NCBI GenBank assembly: GCA_016932295.1
Contig: JAFGDC010000462.1
Location: forward strand, 1 to 9,865
Direction of reading: 5' to 3'
From: a candidate division CSSED10-310 bacterium
GTDB lineage: Bacteria; CSSED10-310; JAFGDC01
DNA: 9,865 bases
The position numbers and the translations under genes were made by a program. The notes below the pieces were generated by a model. The model saw nothing but the letters and a program-made list of their open reading frames with translations. It was not told the DNA's origin and searched no databases. Below, in pieces: positions 6,852 to 9,865 of the stretch (position 1 is its first letter; every line of letters starts with the position of its first letter).

Positions 6852-8060
6852 TCACGAGCCGTTCTCTTGATTCCAGTCGATCAGATTTTGCAACTGGCCC
6901 TGTTGACCCTCGGAGCTGTAGTCGTAATAATCCGCCATTGAGGTCTCCTCGAGCTTTTCCATGGCCATGTCAGATGTGGATTGCACGCCTGTGAATTTCA
7001 TGGCGAATTCATCCGGATTGGTACAGCGTTCGAGGGCGTCCTGGTAGGTGATGAGATCCTGCTTGACGAGGAAGAACAAGGCTTGGTCGAACGTCTGCAT
7101 GCCGTACTGGGCAATGCCTTGCTTCATTGCATCAATGATATATTTGGTGCGGGTGGGATTGATGATGCAGTCGCGGATGGTGGGGGTGGAGATCATGACC
7201 TCCACCGCCGGCACCCGGCCCTTGCCGTCGGAACGCGGAATGAGCCGCTGTGAAATGACGCCCCGCAGGACGCTGGCCAGTTGGATGCGGACCTGGTGCT
7301 GGTGATGGGGTTCGAAGAAGGAAATCACGCGGTTCACCGTTTCCACCGCGTCGGTGGTATGGAGCGTGCTCAGTACCAGATGACCGGTCTCGGCGGCCAT
7401 CAGGGCGGTCTCCACGGTGGCGTGGTCGCGCATTTCGCCCACCAGGATGACGTCCGGATCCTGACGCAGGGCGCTGCGCATGGCCTGGGCGAAGGAGTCG
7501 GTGTCGCAACCCACTTCTCGCTGATTGACCAGGGATTTTTTATCCTGATGAAGATATTCGATCGGATCCTCGATGGTCATGATGTGGACGGTCTTGCTCG
7601 CGTTGATGTGATCCACCATCGATGCCAGAGTGGTAGTCTTGCCGGAACCGGTGGACCCGGTGCACAGTACCAGTCCGCGGGGTAACACCGCCAAATTTTC
7701 CAGGACCTTGGGGAGCAGCAATTCACGGATTGTCGCCACCTTGGTCGGGATGACCCGGAACACCAGCCCGACGGTCCCCCGTTGCATGTAGACATTAACG
7801 CGGAACCGGCCGAGACCCGATACGCTGTGCGCCACGTCGATCTCGCGATGTGTCTCGAAAGATTTGCGTTGCTCGTCATTGAGTATCCGGTACGCCAACT
7901 CTTCCAGTCCGGGAGCGGTCAGCTTCTTGTGCGATTCCACCGGGTACAACTGTCCATCAATCCTCATGATGGGGTAGTTCCCGACCTTCAGATGAATATC
8001 GGAGGCCTTCTTTTCCGCTGCGGTCTGCAGAAGATTGTAGAGATTCACCTGGCTTTCCAT
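6852..8060 (-). CDS. pilT: PilT/PilU-family type IV pilus ATPase
   Basis: A 402-residue hexameric motor ATPase expected at the cytoplasmic base of the type IV pilus, where PilT drives pilus retraction and twitching. Seen in order: an N-terminal PAS-like region with KASDIHLKVGNYPIMRIDG (about 18-36); Walker A GSTGSGKT (135-142); Asp box TIEDPIEY (162-169); Walker B LVGEMRD (206-212); His box STLHTTDA (231-238); GMQTFDQAL (320-328). Where classical PilT has AIRNLIRE, this protein reads TPTIRDCI (TIRD at 294-297), so a PilU-like or alternative PilT subtype is possible. An extra tail of about 45 residues, rich in Gln, Glu, Asp, Tyr and Ser, follows the core. ATG 8060 has a strong GGGAGG site 4 nt upstream. 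The longer frame from 8096 has none and its extra 12 residues are not family-like. It is probably first in a pilT-alaS-J/TPR transcript from the promoter at 8110-8138. No other pilus gene is in the window. Confidence 0.92.
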   Translation of the reverse strand: MESQVNLYNLLQTAAEKKASDIHLKVGNYPIMRIDGQLYPVESHKKLTAPGLEELAYRILNDEQRKSFETHREIDVAHSVSGLGRFRVNVYMQRGTVGLVFRVIPTKVATIRELLLPKVLENLAVLPRGLVLCTGSTGSGKTTTLASMVDHINASKTVHIMTIEDPIEYLHQDKKSLVNQREVGCDTDSFAQAMRSALRQDPDVILVGEMRDHATVETALMAAETGHLVLSTLHTTDAVETVNRVISFFEPHHQHQVRIQLASVLRGVISQRLIPRSDGKGRVPAVEVMISTPTIRDCIINPTRTKYIIDAMKQGIAQYGMQTFDQALFFLVKQDLITYQDALERCTNPDEFAMKFTGVQSTSDMAMEKLEETSMADYYDYSSEGQQGQLQNLIDWNQENGS

Positions 8061-8109
8061 GCGTCCTCCCGCGGCCGTTGCGCCATGTTGCGGCACGAAC
8101 CGACTCTAC

Positions 8110-8138
8110 AGTATAGGAACCGGCACCGTTAAAAGCAA
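8110..8138 (-). promoter_or_regulatory. Sigma-70-type promoter for pilT-alaS-J/TPR cluster
   Basis: On the minus strand TTGCTT (8133-8138) and TATACT (8110-8115) are separated by exactly 17 bp. The -10 matches the consensus in five of six positions and the -35 in three of six. A transcript would start near 8103, giving a leader of about 43 nt that includes the pilT ribosome binding site but excludes any useful upstream start. Position and spacing make this the best promoter candidate for the cluster. Confidence 0.6.
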
Positions 8139-8402
8139 CATTGTGGGTTCCGTCTGGATCTCCCGCCTGGGTACGGCGGTGTCGTCGCAGAAGTCAGGGA
8201 CACGCATGCTTGTTGATGCAGCCCTTCGCCACCGGGATGATGGAGACGCGGGTTTTTCCTTCTTTCTCATGAGCAAGAAATCCAGCCGTGGGGATTGGAA
8301 AATCGACCCCGGCGCCCACTTCAGACTGGTTGCGCCCTCTTCGCTGGCGCGGCCGCCGGTGGTCCCTGGCGGCGTGTTGCCTCTCACGCGATGTCACTGC
8401 CT

Positions 8403-8415
8403 CGATCCCGGATCG
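8403..8415. repeat. 13-bp palindrome, candidate operator
   Basis: CGATCC and GGATCG are perfectly inverted around a single C. Such short-spaced palindromes often bind dimeric regulators. It lies about 295 bp upstream of the pilT promoter -35 and about 230 bp upstream of the plsC sigma-54 site, so which gene it would serve is unclear. Chance occurrence is possible. Confidence 0.35.
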
Positions 8416-8446
8416 TGCGCTGCGTGGCAACCCCATGTCGCACCAT

Positions 8447-8478
8447 GTTCCGGACCATGCCCGGCATATACCCGGAAC
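8447..8478. repeat. 7-bp inverted repeat with 18-nt loop
   Basis: GTTCCGG (8447-8453) is matched exactly by CCGGAAC (8472-8478). The loop contains a further GCCCGGC-like element. No T-run follows on either strand, so it is not a standard terminator. It could be an operator pair or a structured RNA element. Confidence 0.4.
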
Positions 8479-8516
8479 GCCATTGTTGGAAAAAGGCATT
8501 TACCGGTCGCCGGTTT

Positions 8517-8534
8517 GCGTCAACACCGCGTCAA
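8517..8534. repeat. Tandem 7-bp direct repeats, helically phased
   Basis: GCGTCAA occurs at 8517-8523 and again at 8528-8534, an 11-bp period that places both copies on the same DNA face. The reverse complement of its core, TTGAC, recurs at 8596-8600, followed by TTGAA 10 bp on (8606-8610). This may be a regulator-binding array upstream of plsC. Confidence 0.35.
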
Positions 8535-8558
8535 AGTGCGTAAGTGAATTCGCGTTTC

Positions 8559-8573
8559 TGCGCTGTGTGCGCA
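8559..8573. promoter_or_regulatory. TGCGC-N5-GCGCA inverted repeat, candidate enhancer-binding site
   Basis: The 15-bp element reads TGCGC, TGTGT, GCGCA, with perfectly inverted half-sites. Its centre is about 108 bp upstream of the start point predicted for the sigma-54-type promoter at 8647-8665. That is the usual distance for bacterial enhancer-binding proteins, and the half-site/spacer layout resembles NtrC-type sites. TTCGCG elements flank it at 8549-8554 and 8580-8585. Confidence 0.45.
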
Positions 8574-8646
8574 ACCAGTTTCGCGACAAAGACTGTTGAC
8601 CTTTGTTGAAAAGATTGTCCTACATGCGTCTACGCTGATTCTGAGG

Positions 8647-8665
8647 TTGGCAGGGAGTTTGCTTT
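8647..8665 (+). promoter_or_regulatory. Sigma-54 (-24/-12) promoter upstream of plsC
   Basis: TTGGCAGG (8647-8654), four bases, then TTGCTTT (8659-8665) match the RpoN consensus YTGGCACG-N4-TTGCW with one mismatch. The invariant GG (8649-8650) and GC (8661-8662) are separated by the required 10 bp. Transcription would begin near 8674, 41 nt before the preferred plsC start, so the AGGAG ribosome binding site would be inside the message. Confidence 0.65.
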
Positions 8666-8702
8666 ATACCAGATCGAGGTGAGTATGGAACGGGTTTTGA
8701 CC

Positions 8703-8707
8703 AGGAG
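8703..8707 (+). promoter_or_regulatory. Ribosome binding site deciding the plsC start
   Basis: AGGAG is followed by 7 nt and then ATG at 8715. The alternative ATG at 8685 has GAGGT only 4 nt upstream, and that site would sit at the extreme 5' end of a transcript from the sigma-54-type promoter. The 8715 start is therefore preferred. Confidence 0.6.
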
Positions 8708-8714
8708 ATGCCGC

Positions 8715-9419
8715 ATGAAATCCGAGGGAATGGTGTTCATGATGCTGTCCTCGCTGTTCATCGCTATGACCAGCGTTATCAACTGGCTCTTTCTGCACCT
8801 GTACTGCCGGATCGAGGTAATCGGCCGGCATAATGTGCCGCGCTGTCGCGGCGTCCTGCTGGTGGCCAATCACCAGTCGATGATCGACAGCTTCATGTTG
8901 GCCACCGTGGCCTATTTCCCATGGGTGCTGTTCAGGATGGCTCTGGCGCCATGGCATCCCGCCGCGGTGGAGAACTTTTTCCACAAGCGGCTCCTGCGCC
9001 TTTGCACATGGCTGTGGCGCTGTATTCCGGTGCACCGTCACCAGCATGATTTCAATGCCGTACAGCGCATGGTCCGTTGTCTGAAAAAAGGCAACGTAAT
9101 GCTTTTTCCAGAGGGAACCAGGACCAGGACCGGCAGTATCGGGCCGGGCCGGCCAGGTGTGGGAATGGTGATCCACAAGGCTCGCCCGGTAGTGATTCCG
9201 GCAGCCGTATACGGGATGAACGATGTGCTGCCCGTGGGCGCGCGCTTTCCCCTCCCGTTCCGAAAAGTCAGGGTTGTCTTCGGTCCGCCAGTGCACCTCG
9301 ATGACCTGTACGACAAACCGTTTTGCAAGGAAACTTCAATACTCATGGTGGAGCGCGTGATGGACGATATCAAACGGCTCTACCGGAAACTCGACAAGGA
9401 GGTGGCGAAGGCCGCGTGA
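8715..9419 (+). CDS. plsC: 1-acyl-sn-glycerol-3-phosphate acyltransferase (PlsC family)
   Basis: A 234-residue inner-membrane acyltransferase that would transfer an acyl chain to lysophosphatidic acid to give phosphatidic acid, the second acylation of phospholipid synthesis. Seen: an N-terminal hydrophobic stretch (about 5-30) that could anchor it in the membrane; the catalytic H(X4)D motif as NHQSMID (52-58); FPEGTRTRTG (131-140), the substrate phosphate-binding motif; and VIPAAVYG (160-167), the fourth family block. Length is normal for the family. In-frame GTG 8679 and ATG 8685 are possible starts, but ATG 8715 has the best ribosome binding site and begins right before the hydrophobic anchor. 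It appears monocistronic, with a sigma-54-type promoter just upstream, which is unusual for a housekeeping PlsC. A specialised paralogue, such as one for lyso-lipid repair or another acyl acceptor, cannot be excluded. Confidence 0.88.
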   Translation: MKSEGMVFMMLSSLFIAMTSVINWLFLHLYCRIEVIGRHNVPRCRGVLLVANHQSMIDSFMLATVAYFPWVLFRMALAPWHPAAVENFFHKRLLRLCTWLWRCIPVHRHQHDFNAVQRMVRCLKKGNVMLFPEGTRTRTGSIGPGRPGVGMVIHKARPVVIPAAVYGMNDVLPVGARFPLPFRKVRVVFGPPVHLDDLYDKPFCKETSILMVERVMDDIKRLYRKLDKEVAKAA

Positions 9420-9705
9420 CGGCCGCGAAAAAGAACGCTTGACAATGGCGGCAGACGATGCCGTCGATCGAAGTCAACCATTGGTGGGTCCGGTCGGATT
9501 TGTGAAGTACACAACCTGTGCGAGCTTCTCGAATCCTTTCATACCCGGATTTCCCGCCCGTTCCACCGGCTTCCCATTCCGGCGGATGTTCACACACCCG
9601 GGACAGCGCCTCAACGGCGAGTCTTCACTTCTTGCCGGGTGCGGATAGGTGGGCGGCGGGAAATTCGGGTTGGCGCAACGGGCCGGACCCGCCTGCCTAT
9701 GTTCC
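9420..9705. other. 286-bp convergent intergenic region
   Basis: It lies between plsC and the end of a minus-strand gene. Open frames here (9439-9648 plus and 9370-9597 minus) show no motifs and no ribosome binding sites. Short inverted repeats include CGGCA/TGCCG (9449-9463) and GGCGGG/CCCGCC (9655-9660, 9688-9693), the latter enclosing GTTG-GCG-CAAC (9669-9679). None is followed by a T-run, so no intrinsic terminator is called for either gene. Confidence 0.5.
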
Positions 9706-9865
9706 TTACTTCAGTCCCTGCGCCCGTCGTGGCGCGAGAAAGCCTTGCAGTCCCCCCTCGGTACCGGGCAGGATGGTGTCCGGTATCCCAAGTTCCGCCG
9801 CCAGGTTCTTTCCCTTGGCCAGGTATATCTTCATGCCGGCTTCGTCCCGTTCTTGCTGATACAGC
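9706..9865 (-). CDS. C-terminal end of an unrecognised protein (5' truncated)
   Basis: Reading leftwards from the right edge, one minus-strand frame stays open for 52 codons to the TAA at 9708-9706. The visible peptide includes QQERDEAGMKIYLAKGKNL, then a Gly/Pro-containing stretch with PDTILPGTEGG, and ends in QGLK. Its mix of charged and aliphatic residues resembles the end of a soluble alpha/beta protein, unlike the Arg/Pro/Ser-rich translations of the other frames here. I do not recognise the family. The start and most of the gene lie beyond the window. It is convergent with plsC. Confidence 0.6.
   Translation of the reverse strand, partial: LYQQERDEAGMKIYLAKGKNLAAELGIPDTILPGTEGGLQGFLAPRRAQGLK

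Larger units (their letters stand above)
8061..8714. other. 654-bp divergent intergenic/regulatory region between pilT and plsC
   Basis: No reading frame looks coding. The longest open frames (8059-8547 plus, 8194-8499 minus) are low-complexity Arg/Pro/Cys translations without motifs. The left end carries the pilT promoter. The right third carries a palindrome (8403-8415), a 7-bp inverted repeat (8447-8478), a short hairpin ACCGG-TCG-CCGGT (8502-8514), phased GTCAA repeats, TGCGC-N5-GCGCA (8559-8573) and a sigma-54-type promoter (8647-8665). A 16-nt pyrimidine tract (about 8254-8269) has no clear stem before it. I see nothing definite in 8139-8400. Confidence 0.6.

Noticed and set aside
8194..8499. 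101-codon minus-strand frame upstream of pilT
   Set aside because: It is Arg-rich with no family resemblance and no Shine-Dalgarno sequence. Its end (IIPVAKGCINKHACP) looked briefly interesting but nothing around it supports coding.
8139..8520. Cyclic-di-GMP or cobalamin riboswitch in the pilT-plsC gap
   Set aside because: I looked for the conserved core sequences of these classes on both strands and did not find them. The hairpins present do not form their known architecture.
8059..8547. 162-codon plus-strand frame between pilT and plsC
   Set aside because: It overlaps the pilT start and promoter, has an atypical Pro/Cys/Arg-rich composition, no motif and no ribosome binding site.
8596..8626. 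Sigma-70 promoter TTGACC with TACATG upstream of plsC
   Set aside because: The spacing is 19 bp and the -10 matches in only three positions. The sigma-54-type element downstream is a much better match.
9410..9435. Terminator at the plsC stop: GGCCG/CGGCC hairpin followed by GCGAAAAAG
   Set aside because: The tract after the stem is A, not T, on the transcribed plus strand, and on the minus strand the T-run precedes the stem. Neither orientation gives an intrinsic terminator.

Overview
The window looks like chromosomal DNA from a GC-rich diderm bacterium, probably an environmental lineage. Three things point that way: a PilT-family type IV pilus ATPase, a secreted Cys-rich protein ending in a CTERM-type sorting tail (short VPxxS motif, hydrophobic helix, Arg cluster), and an alanyl-tRNA synthetase with a Cys-rich insert. 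I cannot fix the phylum from sequence alone. I see no tRNA, rRNA, CRISPR array, insertion sequence or phage gene.

Layout, left to right. (1) 1-1206 (+): the 3' part of a secreted, Cys-rich, beta-rich protein with a CTERM-like tail. (2) 1207-1642: a 436-bp gap with two strong inverted repeats and no convincing gene. (3) 1643-3235 (+): an acetyl-CoA hydrolase/CoA-transferase family enzyme, apparently transcribed alone. (4) 3294-8060 (-): a co-directional cluster read right to left as pilT, alaS, then a J-domain/TPR protein. alaS and the J/TPR gene overlap by 11 nt. A good sigma-70-type promoter precedes pilT. (5) 8061-8714: a long divergent intergenic region with several perfect inverted repeats and, at its right end, a near-consensus sigma-54 (-24/-12) promoter facing plsC. 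(6) 8715-9419 (+): a 1-acyl-sn-glycerol-3-phosphate acyltransferase (PlsC family). (7) 9420-9705: a convergent gap. (8) 9706-9865 (-): the C-terminal end of an unrecognised protein that enters from the right edge.

Several starts differ from the longest reading frame. The CoA-transferase, J/TPR, pilT and plsC starts were moved inward to codons with a well-placed Shine-Dalgarno sequence.

Most genes are familiar housekeeping or accessory families. The least ordinary material is regulatory and contextual: the sigma-54-type promoter with an upstream TGCGC-N5-GCGCA site in front of a phospholipid acyltransferase, the coupling of alaS to a J-domain/TPR protein with a very basic tail, a PilT-family ATPase with TIRD where PilT usually has AIRN, and structured intergenic DNA on both sides. 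I found nothing that by itself defines a new multi-gene system.
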